This document shows positions 5,539 to 14,377 of a DNA stretch of 17,533 bases, piece after piece (position 1 is the stretch's first letter; each line of letters opens with the position of its first letter). Made by a program: the position numbers and the translations under genes. The notes under the pieces are model-generated. The model had not been told where the DNA came from. It was given only the letters and a program-made list of their open reading frames with translations, and did no database searches. Source of the DNA: Bacillota bacterium (GTDB lineage Bacteria > Bacillota > Clostridia > Lachnospirales > Lachnospiraceae); NCBI GenBank assembly GCA_023415655.1, contig JAEZKD010000119.1, forward strand, positions 1-17,533. The letters run 5' to 3'.

Positions 5539-8220
5539 CTATTCACTTTGATTTAATTCAGATAGTACTTGGCTCATAATTGCATTCACATTCACCTCAT
5601 ACTCTGCAATTGTAGCTTCTACATTAGCACCTTCTATTACAATCTTTTGAATTGCTTCAATTCTATAATTATAGATATCACCAAAAGAGTACCAATAGGT
5701 TTCATTGTACTTCACATTGGATGAGGCTTCATAATAGGAATTTGCTACCTCGCTAGAGGTTTTTGCAATCTCTGAGATTTCACTCATACCATCATTTCCG
5801 TATTGAATGTCTGCTAAAGCAAGAAGTGGATCAATAAAATTATAGTTGTATGTAATAAAGGATAGTCCACTGTATGGAAGAACGTGAAATTGTCCTTCCT
5901 CATAATCAATTACAACATCCTCAGTATATTGAACGGTCTGCGCTACATCATTCCAGTGGAAGCCCTGAACTCCATAGGTCCATAGACGTTGAACATCTCC
6001 TCCATCTAACATAGGCTCAAAGAAATACTTTACTATCCCACCAGGACTCTTGCTAGCATTAGTGACGGCAAAGACAGGTGGTTCTTTTCCCACATAACTT
6101 CCCATCTCAACCAAAGGATCTAAGACAATTAACTCATCCTTAATTCCATTCTTTTCTAATTCAGCCAGGAGATAATCTCCTCCATCGCCTTCCCATAAAC
6201 TAATAACTCCACACTCACCTGCACCAAAGGCTGCAATTGCATCATCCACCGTATTGTTCGCGATGTCTTTATCAAGGTACCCAAAGGCATAAGCAGCTTG
6301 TAATCGACTCAAGGCTTCCACCATCTCGGGCTGACTAAATCCATCGATCCATTCACCTAAATAATTCTGATAAATTTCAGCAGTCGCATTCTGATAAAAT
6401 TGCTGCAAATAAGATATATATGGTTCACTGTCATTAAGTAAGCCAGGAGCAGTCATGCCATATGTATCACTTGCTTTCTTAGTATTCCCCATCTTATTTT
6501 CTGTAAAAGCTTTTAACATAGATTCAAACTGTTCATAGTTTGTCGGTACTTGTAAGCCCAATTCATCCAACCAGGATTTTCTTACATAGGTAACACAAGT
6601 ATAGCCTCTTGTTGGTGTAAAACCATACAGATGTCCATCAATCATAAGTCGCTGCATTGCAGCTTCGCCACTAAAATTACTTGAATATCTAAGCTCTGAA
6701 TTCTCCCAATACTCCGTAATATCTGCTAAGTAACCATGTGCAGCAAATTCTTTGTACATATCCTGTGACAAGTAAACTACATCTGGAACGGTTCTTGAAC
6801 TAAGTGCAGTATCAACTGCATCATAGTAGCTAGTGCTTGAGCTAACATTGAATACAATATCCAAACCAAGCTTATCTTCCAATGCCGCTTCAAACTCTTG
6901 ACGATAATCATGATCGGAATAAATGACATCTGGCAACATAACCACAAGTCGTTCTGGTTTTGCAGTAAGTACAGCTAATGCAGCTTTTTCTTTTTCCTGT
7001 TGTATTCTAACTTCCATTTCCGCTATGATTACGGATAGCGAAAGTGCTTGTTCCTTGGCACTGATAAAATCATGTGCTGTCATATAATTCTCTGCAATTA
7101 TGATCTGATTGTTTAATGAATTATAATCCTCTTCACTAAAATCCTCATTCTTATAGTTACGAGCTTCATCTAATAATGAGCTTACATAAATTCGATTGTC
7201 TGTAATGAGTTTTTGTCTTTCCTCTTCTAAGAAACCAAGAATTTCCTCTGCTTTCTCTTTTTCTCCATTTTCTATTTCAGTATCAAACTGAATAAGCAAT
7301 TCCCGAATTGTTGCATCGGTATTGGTATCCACAATCAGTTCCTGATCTAGATTTTCATAAGTGCCCCTCTTTGCTTTTAATAAAATCAATTCTTCTGATA
7401 ACTCCGTACATTCCTTCGTTGCTTTTTTGATTTGATCTTCAAGATCAGAGGCACCAAAAACAAACAAGCTATTCGATTTATTCTCTGCTGCATCAATTAA
7501 CGAAGCATATTCCTCTACGTTCTCAAGTCCACTCTCTTCTACCAAGGTTTTAAATGCAGCAACACTATCTCCGAGATTACCTAGCGTAATCTTTGTATAG
7601 ATCACATATCCTCCTAGACCAAGAACTAAAATACACATAAGAATAATTGCTACGAACAACCCTTTTCTTTGTGCTTTGCCTTCCTTGTCCTTCTTGTCTT
7701 TCTCCTTTGGTATACTCAGCGGTGGCTGATAACTTGAATTACCTTGTATAGGCTGTGATTGCTCAGTATTGGATGGTTGTGAAGGTGCTGGCACTTCTTC
7801 ACTTACAGCATTTCCACAGTTATAACAAAACGCTGCTCCCTCTTCTAATCTTACACCACAATATGCACAGAATTTATCACATACAACGGATATCTCAATG
7901 TCACTTACTTTTGCTAGCTCTATGAATGGAGTTACTTTTAACGTCTCATCCCGTAAGGATGTAGGTTCCTTTGAATTTACTGTTTCTTCGGAATTAGCTT
8001 TTTCTTCATCTAGAATCCTTTGCCCGCTTGTCTCATTAGCAAAGGAATCAACAACTAAATTAGGATCAGCATATGTATTTGGGTCAACGGTTGATATTGG
8101 ATTCATGAAAGCATCTTCGGATGATAACAAACTCATGTCTGTTTTAATTACCTTTTTACCACAATTGTAGCAAAACTTAGAATCATCTTCTAATTTGGTA
8201 CCACAATAAGTACAAAACAT
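5539..8220 (-). CDS. Membrane protein with two zinc ribbons and an extracellular solute-binding-like domain
   Basis: The start chosen is the ATG at 8218-8220 (MFCTYCGTKL), which has a GGAGGG site 7 bases upstream; the 23 residues upstream in the same frame lack a site. The 893-residue protein has two CxxC...CxxC zinc ribbons (Cys3/6/17/20 and Cys118/121/132/135), a low-complexity linker, a Lys-rich stretch, one hydrophobic helix (about 187-207), a charged helical, coiled-coil-like region (about 220-430), and a domain from about residue 435 that resembles bacterial family 1 solute-binding proteins (LVVMLPDVIYSDHDY, VPDVVYLSQDMYKEFAAHGY, YVRKSWLDELGLQVPTNYE). By the positive-inside rule the ribbons are cytoplasmic and the binding domain extracellular. 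No ABC permease or ATPase gene is adjacent. The ribbon-helix layout resembles TcaA/YvbJ-type envelope proteins. The function is unknown; a sensor or scaffold role is inference. Confidence 0.85.
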   Translation of the reverse strand: MFCTYCGTKLEDDSKFCYNCGKKVIKTDMSLLSSEDAFMNPISTVDPNTYADPNLVVDSFANETSGQRILDEEKANSEETVNSKEPTSLRDETLKVTPFIELAKVSDIEISVVCDKFCAYCGVRLEEGAAFCYNCGNAVSEEVPAPSQPSNTEQSQPIQGNSSYQPPLSIPKEKDKKDKEGKAQRKGLFVAIILMCILVLGLGGYVIYTKITLGNLGDSVAAFKTLVEESGLENVEEYASLIDAAENKSNSLFVFGASDLEDQIKKATKECTELSEELILLKAKRGTYENLDQELIVDTNTDATIRELLIQFDTEIENGEKEKAEEILGFLEEERQKLITDNRIYVSSLLDEARNYKNEDFSEEDYNSLNNQIIIAENYMTAHDFISAKEQALSLSVIIAEMEVRIQQEKEKAALAVLTAKPERLVVMLPDVIYSDHDYRQEFEAALEDKLGLDIVFNVSSSTSYYDAVDTALSSRTVPDVVYLSQDMYKEFAAHGYLADITEYWENSELRYSSNFSGEAAMQRLMIDGHLYGFTPTRGYTCVTYVRKSWLDELGLQVPTNYEQFESMLKAFTENKMGNTKKASDTYGMTAPGLLNDSEPYISYLQQFYQNATAEIYQNYLGEWIDGFSQPEMVEALSRLQAAYAFGYLDKDIANNTVDDAIAAFGAGECGVISLWEGDGGDYLLAELEKNGIKDELIVLDPLVEMGSYVGKEPPVFAVTNASKSPGGIVKYFFEPMLDGGDVQRLWTYGVQGFHWNDVAQTVQYTEDVVIDYEEGQFHVLPYSGLSFITYNYNFIDPLLALADIQYGNDGMSEISEIAKTSSEVANSYYEASSNVKYNETYWYSFGDIYNYRIEAIQKIVIEGANVEATIAEYEVNVNAIMSQVLSELNQSE

Positions 8221-8253
8221 GTGACTTCCCTCCTTATGTGTAATCACATAACA

Positions 8254-8277
8254 ACAGCATGGCAAACACCATGCTGT
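8254..8277 (-). promoter_or_regulatory. Hairpin between purL and the zinc-ribbon gene
   Basis: A 9-base perfect stem (8254-8262 with 8269-8277, ACAGCATGG and its complement) has a 6-base loop. In the minus direction it is followed by TTGTTATGTG, so it could be a weak purL terminator. It also lies in the expected leader of the zinc-ribbon gene, about 25 bases before its ribosome binding site. Confidence 0.5.
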
Positions 8278-8289
8278 CTTGCTATCCAT

Positions 8290-8318
8290 ATTTTACCTTG
8301 CTTTTTTCTCAAATACAA
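8290..8318 (-). promoter_or_regulatory. Possible promoter of the zinc-ribbon/solute-binding gene
   Basis: Minus strand TTGTAT (8313-8318), a 17-base spacer, and TAAAAT (8290-8295). The -10 is good and the -35 weak. It begins right after the purL stop codon. Confidence 0.35.
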
Positions 8319-8322
8319 GTAT

Positions 8323-11300
8323 TTATTTGTAATAGGAAACTCCAGACTCAAAGATATACTGATTCTGTTCTCCATAGATATTAATTGCAACACCACCCTG
8401 CTGACGCTCTGAATGTGCCATCTTTCCAAAGACACGGCCATCAGGACTGGTAATTCCTTCGATGGCTGCATAAGATCCATTTGGATTGTAATCCTCATCC
8501 ATTGTAGGATTACCATGCTCATCTACATACTGCGTTGCTATCTGACCGTGTGCTGCTAATTTCTCTATCCATTCTTGACTCGCTACAAATCTGCCTTCCC
8601 CATGAGATGCTGGAATTGCATAAACTCCACCTAATTGAGCCTTTGTAAGCCACGGAGACTGATTGGAAACAACCTTAGTATACACTGATTTACTAATGTG
8701 ACGACCTATATTGTTCATCGCGAGTGTTGGTGAGTCATCTTTTTGTGGAGTAATCTCACCATAAGGCACCAACCCTAGCTTAATGATTGCTTGGAAGCCA
8801 TTGCAGATACCAAGTACTAGACCATCCTTTGTCTTTAATAAGTCATTTACCGCCTCACTAAGTTTTACATTACGAAATGCAGTAGCTATGAATTTACCTG
8901 AACCATCTGGTTCATCACCAGCAGAAAAGCCACCTGGAAACATTAAAATTTGCGCCTCCTTGATTGCCTTTTCAAAAGCCTCTACCGATTCTTTAATGCT
9001 CTGCTCATTATAATTTCGAAATACCACTGTATTTACATCTGCTCCTGCTCTTTGAAAAGCCCGCATCGTATCAAACTCACAGTTGGTACCTGGAAAAACA
9101 GGAATGAATACCTTTGGTCTTGCAACTTTATTCTTTGCCACATAAATCTTTCTCGCATCGTATATTCTTGCATATACTTCTTCTTTCTCGATTTCTTTGG
9201 CTACGTTACTTCTGGTTGGGAAAACCTTTTCCAGTGGCTTTGACCATACTTTTAAAGCTTCATCAATATCAATTTCACAATCCTTTGCAATCAGCTTTGC
9301 TTTCTCTGTAATAACGCCAACCACTTGATAAGTCCCAAGCTTTTCAAGATCTTCTTTGGCTACTTCTGCAAGGATATCACCATATGCTGGTAGAAATAAA
9401 TCCGCTTCTGTTAGGTTATCATCTAAGGTTACACCAAGCTTATTTCCAAACGACATCTTAGCCACTGCTTCTGCAATACCTTTTGCTCCCAGCGCATATG
9501 CTGATACAAGGATATGATTGTTTGCCAGCTTAGTAATGTGTCGATAAAGTTGTAACACTCTATCGTAAATTGGTAGATCGTATTCATCCTTTTCAATGGC
9601 AAATCGAACAAGAACATTCCCTGGTTTTTTCAACTCAGGTGTAACAACCTCCTGATAGTTAGCTACATTAACAGCAAAGGATACTAAAGTAGGTGGTACA
9701 TCGATTTCTTGGAAGGTTCCAGACATACTGTCCTTACCACCTATGGATGGAAGACCTAATTTCATCTGTGCTTCATAAGCACCTAGTAAAGCTGTGAATG
9801 GCTCACCCCATCGAGTTTCATCTGTACCCAGTCTTTTAAAGTATTCTTGAAATGTAAATCTAATCGTTTCAGCATTTCCACCAGAAGCAACTATCTTAGC
9901 TACTGATGAGATAATCGAATAGACTGCTCCATGGTATGGACTCCAGCTTGATAAATATGGGTCAAAGCCGTAGCTCATCATTGTTACTGTATCACAGTTT
10001 CCTTGAAGAACTGGAAGCTTTGCAATCATTGTTTGAATTGGTGTTAGCTGATATCTACCTCCATATGGCATGGTTACGGTAGAGGCTCCAATAGAACTAT
10101 CGAACATCTCAACAAGACCTTTTTTGGAGCAACTATTAAGATCTAAAAGTACTTTAAGCCATTGGCTCTTAAGATCTTTATTGGTGTTCTCTACTGTTTC
10201 TTTCGCACTCAAATAGAAAGTACCTTTTTTTAAGTAATTATCTTCTTGTTTTGGCATACGTACCAAAGCAGTCGCCACTTGATGTGCACCATTGGTATTA
10301 AGAAATGCTCTCGATATATCAACGATTACCTTGCCTCTCCAACTAATCACAAGTCTTGGTTCTTTCGTTACTACCGCAACCTCAACTGCTTCCAAATTCT
10401 CTTCTGCTGCAAATGCTAACATCTGCGCGACATCCTTTTTGTCCACCACAATTGCCATTCTTTCCTGAGACTCAGAAATTGCAAGCTCTGTGCCATCCAA
10501 ACCAGCATATTTTTTCGGTACTTTATCTAAATCTATTCTTAATCCCTCTGCTAATTCACCAATTGCTACCGATACCCCACCAGCACCAAAATCATTACAT
10601 TTCTTGATTAGCTTACTTACTTCACTGCGTCGAAACAGACGCTGTAATTTACGTTCGGTTGGCGCATTTCCTTTCTGCACTTCTGCTCCACAGGTATGAA
10701 TTGACTCAGTCGTATGTACCTTAGAGGAACCAGTCGCTCCACCACAACCATCACGTCCTGTTCTCCCCCCCATTAAGATAATAACATCGCCAGGTTCTGA
10801 GCTTTCACGAATTACATTCTTTCTTGGAGCTGCACCCATGACAGCACCAATCTCCATTCTCTTAGCAACATAGTTTGGATGATACACTTCATCTACCAAG
10901 CCAGTTGCAAGACCTATCTGATTGCCATAAGAGCTATAACCCTTGGCTGCGCCTGTGACAATTTTTCTCTGTGGAAGTTTTCCTTCTAAGGTATCCTTTA
11001 ATGATACAGTTGGATCTGCAGCTCCTGTAACACGCATTGCTTGATAAACATATCCTCGGCCAGACAATGGATCACGGATTGCTCCTCCAAGACAGGTTGC
11101 TGCTCCACCAAAAGGTTCAATTTCAGTTGGATGATTGTGTGTTTCATTCTTAAAGAATACCAACCATTCCTCCGTGATACCATCTATTGTAACTGGCACA
11201 ACGATCGAACATGCATTGATTTCATCGGATACTTCCATATCCTCTAATTTACCTTCAGCTCTTAATTTCTTCATTGCCATCAATGCAAGGTCCATCAATG

Positions 11301-12120
11301 AGACGTACTTATCATCCCTACCTTTGTATAGAATCTGGCGGTCTGCCTGATAGCGTTCATAGCTTTCTTTGATTGGTTTTGCATAATAACCATCCTCAAA
11401 CTTAACCTCTGTTAATTCGGTTAAAAAGGTTGTATGACGACAATGATCTGACCAATAAGTATCTAATACACGAATTTCGGTCATAGATGGATCTCTATCT
11501 TCCTCATGCATATAATAATTCTGAATATGAAGAAAATCTTGAAATGTCATAGCAAGATTTAATGATTCATATAATTGTTCTAGTTCAGTCTCGTTCATGC
11601 GGATAAATCCATGAAAAATTAAAACCTCGTTTGGTACTTCAAAATCTACCACCAAGGTTTCTGGCTTTTGTTCCCCTATTTCACAAGAATCTACTGGGTT
11701 GATGCAATATTGCTTCACACGTTCAAAATCCTCTTTCGAGATATCCCCCATCAATACATATGTAGTTGCAGAACGAATGATTGGTTCTTCTGATTCATTT
11801 AATAACTTTACACATTGTTCTGCTGAGTCTGCTCTTTGATCAAATTGCCCTGCTAGGTATGCAACAGAGAACATAAAATCCTTCTCTTGGTATGGGAAGT
11901 TCTCTTCATAAATAATATCAATTGGAGGTTCCGAAAAAATTGTCCCTAAGGATTTCTGATAAGTTTCTTCGCTTACATTTTCTATATCATAACGGATCAA
12001 TACTCGAACACCGGTTAATGTCTTAAGATCAAGGTAGCTTTTGAGTTCTTCCATTAATTCCTTTGCTCTAACCGCATAGGGTGCTTTCTTTTCTACGTAT
12101 ACTCTGCGGACACTGCTCAT
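8323..12120 (-). CDS. purL: Phosphoribosylformylglycinamidine (FGAM) synthase, one-chain form
   Basis: This enzyme converts FGAR to FGAM with ATP and glutamine, the fourth step of purine synthesis, in the cytoplasm. The 1265-residue chain joins the synthetase (PurL) and glutaminase (PurQ) functions, which are separate in Bacillus. It shows an N-terminal PurS-like region, the THNHPTEIEPFGGAATCLGG substrate loop, the glycine-rich GGRTGRDGCGGATG and GGKDSMSGTF segments, and a C-terminal class I glutaminase with PVFPGTNCE, FPGGFSAGD, nucleophile Cys1106 in GICNGFQ, and His1236/Glu1238 in AHSERQQGG. The length fits the clostridial one-chain type. The start has TTTGGAGG a few bases upstream. No other pur genes are adjacent, and the upstream region is too short and has no recognisable purine riboswitch. 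Confidence 0.96.
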   Translation of the reverse strand: MSSVRRVYVEKKAPYAVRAKELMEELKSYLDLKTLTGVRVLIRYDIENVSEETYQKSLGTIFSEPPIDIIYEENFPYQEKDFMFSVAYLAGQFDQRADSAEQCVKLLNESEEPIIRSATTYVLMGDISKEDFERVKQYCINPVDSCEIGEQKPETLVVDFEVPNEVLIFHGFIRMNETELEQLYESLNLAMTFQDFLHIQNYYMHEEDRDPSMTEIRVLDTYWSDHCRHTTFLTELTEVKFEDGYYAKPIKESYERYQADRQILYKGRDDKYVSLMDLALMAMKKLRAEGKLEDMEVSDEINACSIVVPVTIDGITEEWLVFFKNETHNHPTEIEPFGGAATCLGGAIRDPLSGRGYVYQAMRVTGAADPTVSLKDTLEGKLPQRKIVTGAAKGYSSYGNQIGLATGLVDEVYHPNYVAKRMEIGAVMGAAPRKNVIRESSEPGDVIILMGGRTGRDGCGGATGSSKVHTTESIHTCGAEVQKGNAPTERKLQRLFRRSEVSKLIKKCNDFGAGGVSVAIGELAEGLRIDLDKVPKKYAGLDGTELAISESQERMAIVVDKKDVAQMLAFAAEENLEAVEVAVVTKEPRLVISWRGKVIVDISRAFLNTNGAHQVATALVRMPKQEDNYLKKGTFYLSAKETVENTNKDLKSQWLKVLLDLNSCSKKGLVEMFDSSIGASTVTMPYGGRYQLTPIQTMIAKLPVLQGNCDTVTMMSYGFDPYLSSWSPYHGAVYSIISSVAKIVASGGNAETIRFTFQEYFKRLGTDETRWGEPFTALLGAYEAQMKLGLPSIGGKDSMSGTFQEIDVPPTLVSFAVNVANYQEVVTPELKKPGNVLVRFAIEKDEYDLPIYDRVLQLYRHITKLANNHILVSAYALGAKGIAEAVAKMSFGNKLGVTLDDNLTEADLFLPAYGDILAEVAKEDLEKLGTYQVVGVITEKAKLIAKDCEIDIDEALKVWSKPLEKVFPTRSNVAKEIEKEEVYARIYDARKIYVAKNKVARPKVFIPVFPGTNCEFDTMRAFQRAGADVNTVVFRNYNEQSIKESVEAFEKAIKEAQILMFPGGFSAGDEPDGSGKFIATAFRNVKLSEAVNDLLKTKDGLVLGICNGFQAIIKLGLVPYGEITPQKDDSPTLAMNNIGRHISKSVYTKVVSNQSPWLTKAQLGGVYAIPASHGEGRFVASQEWIEKLAAHGQIATQYVDEHGNPTMDEDYNPNGSYAAIEGITSPDGRVFGKMAHSERQQGGVAINIYGEQNQYIFESGVSYYK

Positions 12121-12175
12121 TTTTATACCTCCAAATTAACTTTTTGTCTGTAGCGTCTGAATTTTGGTTATATTT

Positions 12176-12204
12176 ATTATATCATAGCCATATTTATAAA
12201 TGAA
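12176..12204 (-). promoter_or_regulatory. Possible purL promoter
   Basis: A perfect minus strand TATAAT (12176-12181) lies about 55 bases upstream of the purL ATG. With a 17-base spacer the -35 would be TTCATT (12199-12204), which is weak. Confidence 0.4.
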
Positions 12205-12246
12205 ATTAATAAATGTGAAATATCTCATTAGCGAACCTAATAAAAG

Positions 12247-12275
12247 TAGACAATTTTTTGGGTCTATAGTACAAT
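12247..12275 (+). promoter_or_regulatory. Promoter of the MraY-like gene
   Basis: TAGACA (-35, 12247-12252), a 17-base spacer, and TACAAT (-10, 12270-12275); each hexamer matches 5 of 6 consensus bases. The start near 12282 gives a leader of about 50 nt that contains the 14-base palindrome CTTATTATAATAAG (12302-12315) just before the GGAGG site at 12320-12324. Confidence 0.65.
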
Positions 12276-12331
12276 ATGTGAAGACAGACAGGCAGAACAG
12301 CCTTATTATAATAAGTCTTGGAGGATTATTT

Positions 12332-13294
12332 ATGCTTTACTCATTACTCGATCAAATCAGCGATAAAAGTATTGCTTTTATCGGACTATTATCTGCATTC
12401 TTAATCACCTGTTTCTTACTAAAGGTGTTAAAGAATATTTTACCAAGAGATGGTGGAAGAGCTTTTGCAGTCAATGGTGGATTATCCCAAGGCAAGCCTC
12501 GCGGTGCAGGAATTGTATTTATTCTTGTTTTCGTAGTTGCTACCATTCTATTTGTCCCAGTGAAACGGGAAATCTTGATTTATCTACTTATGATTATCGG
12601 TGCTATGATGAGCGGATATCTTGATGATAGCTCCAAAGCACCTTGGGGAGAATTAAAAAAAGGCTTGATCGACTTTATCATTGCTTTGGTATGTGCGTTA
12701 ACTTATGTGAATTTTAACGGGACTACCATTCAGTTTTTACCATTTGATTTTACATTAACATTACACCCTGTGTTATTTATCTTCTTAGCAATTATTCTTA
12801 TCTGGGTTTCCATTAATGTTACAAATTGTACTGATGGTGTCGATGGATTAAGTGGAAGCATTGCAATTGCTACCATGTTTACCTTCTATATGCTATTTAC
12901 AACGATATTAGAGAATGTCAATTATGGTCAGATGACGTTATTGATGATTGCTTGTATCTTAGGATACCTATGGTTTAATGCTTCTCCTAGTAAACTTTTA
13001 ATGGGCGATGCTGGTTCACGTGCCATTGGACTTTTTATTGCTATCCTTGCATTAAAGTCAGGTAGTCCATTACTTTATATTCCTTGTGCAATTGTGTTTA
13101 TTATCGATGGTGGCCTTGGTTTAGTTAAGGTTTCACTCCTTCGATTCTTTAAAATTAAGATATTAACAAACATTCGTACACCAATTCATGACCATGTAAG
13201 AAAGAATAAAGGCTGGTCAGATACACAGACTGTGTTTCGTTTTATCATCGTTCAGATTGTAGTTTCCTTTATTTTACTCTATGCAATCCTGTAG
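12332..13294 (+). CDS. mraY: MraY-type phospho-N-acetylmuramoyl-pentapeptide transferase (glycosyltransferase family 4)
   Basis: An integral membrane enzyme of the family that moves a phospho-sugar from a UDP-sugar to a polyprenyl phosphate; MraY makes lipid I for peptidoglycan. The start is set at the ATG at 12332 because GGAGG lies 7 bases upstream and a good promoter sits at 12247-12275. The frame extends up to an ATG at 12200 with no ribosome binding site. The 320-residue length equals a normal MraY. Family motifs are the PRDGGR..GKPRGAGIVF start, LDD at about 97-99, NCTDGVDGLSGS (Asp168, Asp171), MGDAGS (Asp226), and PIHDHVRKNKGW where MraY usually has HHH. About ten hydrophobic segments are visible. 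It sits away from any cell-division/wall cluster, so it may be the sole MraY or a related transferase such as WecA/TagO type; the C-terminal motif favours MraY. Confidence 0.75.
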   Translation: MLYSLLDQISDKSIAFIGLLSAFLITCFLLKVLKNILPRDGGRAFAVNGGLSQGKPRGAGIVFILVFVVATILFVPVKREILIYLLMIIGAMMSGYLDDSSKAPWGELKKGLIDFIIALVCALTYVNFNGTTIQFLPFDFTLTLHPVLFIFLAIILIWVSINVTNCTDGVDGLSGSIAIATMFTFYMLFTTILENVNYGQMTLLMIACILGYLWFNASPSKLLMGDAGSRAIGLFIAILALKSGSPLLYIPCAIVFIIDGGLGLVKVSLLRFFKIKILTNIRTPIHDHVRKNKGWSDTQTVFRFIIVQIVVSFILLYAIL

Positions 13295-13333
13295 ATTATA
13301 ACCGTTCACTCGATACGATAAGGAGAAAATGCT

Positions 13334-14218
13334 ATGGATATTAATTATGAATTGTATAAAGTTTTTTACTATGTAGCTAAGACTCTTAGTTTTAGTGAAG
13401 CTGCTACCGAATTATTTATTTCACAGTCAGCAGTCAGCCAATCCGTCAAAGTGCTCGAAAAACGTTTGAACCAGGTACTATTTGTCCGTAGTACCAAGCG
13501 TGTTAGTCTAACAAAGGAAGGAGAAATGTTGTACAAGCACATTGAACCTGCCATTAACCTAATTAGTCGTGGAGAGAATCAGATACTCAATTCAACACCA
13601 GCTGGTGGTATGCAGCTTCGTATTGCAGCAAGTGATACGATATGTCGTTACTTCCTAGTTCCATATCTGAAACAATTCCACCATACTTATAAAGATGTGC
13701 ATATTAAAATTATCAATGGTACTTCTTTAAAATGTGCTGAGCTGCTAGAAACAAACGAGGTTGACCTAATTATAGCGAACTCTCCGAATTCAGCCTTGAA
13801 TCATAATCAACATATCAAAGAAATTAAGACCTTTCGTGATGTGTTTGTTGCTAATCCGGATGCCTTTCCTTATCAAGGACAACCACTTACATTAGAAGAG
13901 CTTCAAAAGCTTCCTATTCTAATGCTAACCAAACTATCAACAACAAGCGCATTTCTTCATAATATTTTCCTACAGCATTCACTTGATCTTGTACCAGCGA
14001 TTGAGTTAAGTAGTAATGATTTACTAATTGACCTTGCAAAGATAGGTCTTGGGATTGCTTTTGTCCCTGATTTCTGTATCGAGAATACTAGTAAGGACGA
14101 GCTGATCATCCTGGAAACTGAAGAAATCATGCCAGAACGTAAACTAGTGGCAGCTTATGATGAAAGCATTCCTTTATCAGAACCAGCAAGATACTTTATC
14201 AATACGATTCTTTCCTAA
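13334..14218 (+). CDS. LysR-family transcriptional regulator
   Basis: A 294-residue cytoplasmic DNA-binding protein. The N-terminal winged helix-turn-helix (residues about 1-60) includes LSFSEAATELFISQSAVSQS followed by the linker helix VKVLEKRLNQ. The remainder, from about residue 90, is a LysR substrate-binding domain that would sense a small ligand. The start has AGGAG 8-9 bases upstream. It begins 39 bases after the MraY-like gene on the same strand and no separate promoter is obvious, so the two may be cotranscribed. LysR regulators often control a neighbouring divergent gene, but here the nearest such gene is purL, beyond mraY. The target and ligand cannot be told from sequence. Confidence 0.93.
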   Translation: MDINYELYKVFYYVAKTLSFSEAATELFISQSAVSQSVKVLEKRLNQVLFVRSTKRVSLTKEGEMLYKHIEPAINLISRGENQILNSTPAGGMQLRIAASDTICRYFLVPYLKQFHHTYKDVHIKIINGTSLKCAELLETNEVDLIIANSPNSALNHNQHIKEIKTFRDVFVANPDAFPYQGQPLTLEELQKLPILMLTKLSTTSAFLHNIFLQHSLDLVPAIELSSNDLLIDLAKIGLGIAFVPDFCIENTSKDELIILETEEIMPERKLVAAYDESIPLSEPARYFINTILS

Positions 14219-14282
14219 GTATAACGTGTTGTTAACTCAGCAAGTTCCCATATCACAACGAGATCCTTAGCGTATAATGAAA

Positions 14283-14351
14283 AATGCCTCCAATATACAT
14301 AGTTGATTCCCATCCTGTTTGGGTAATTTACTAAGTATATGTGGAGGCATT
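14283..14351. terminator. Bidirectional terminator between lysR and the transglutaminase gene
   Basis: The arms AATGCCTCCAATATAC (14283-14298) and its complement (14335-14351, with one extra base) form a long stem with a small CCC/GGG hairpin inside the loop. In the minus direction the stem runs into TTTTTC, and in the plus direction into CTTTTATTA. It lies between two convergent genes and would stop both transcripts. The rest of the gap 14219-14377 holds nothing else recognisable. Confidence 0.8.
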
Positions 14352-14377
14352 CTTTTATTATATGGATAGTACATTAG

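Noticed and set aside
5539..8220. ABC transporter substrate-binding lipoprotein call
   Set aside because: There is no signal peptide or lipobox; the N-terminus has zinc ribbons, the membrane helix is internal, and no transporter genes are near.
8221..8289. Extended start of the zinc-ribbon protein at 8289, adding a Cys-rich leader
   Set aside because: The added residues come from the leader hairpin; GGAGGG fits the ATG at 8218-8220, which places the first zinc ribbon at the N-terminus as usual.
8723..11350. Plus-strand open frames inside purL considered as antisense genes
   Set aside because: They have no ribosome binding sites or family features and follow the codon pattern of purL on the other strand.
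12121..12199. Purine riboswitch upstream of purL
   Set aside because: The region is only about 80 bases long to the next promoter zone and I see no three-way junction core; only a -10 box and a ribosome binding site are visible.
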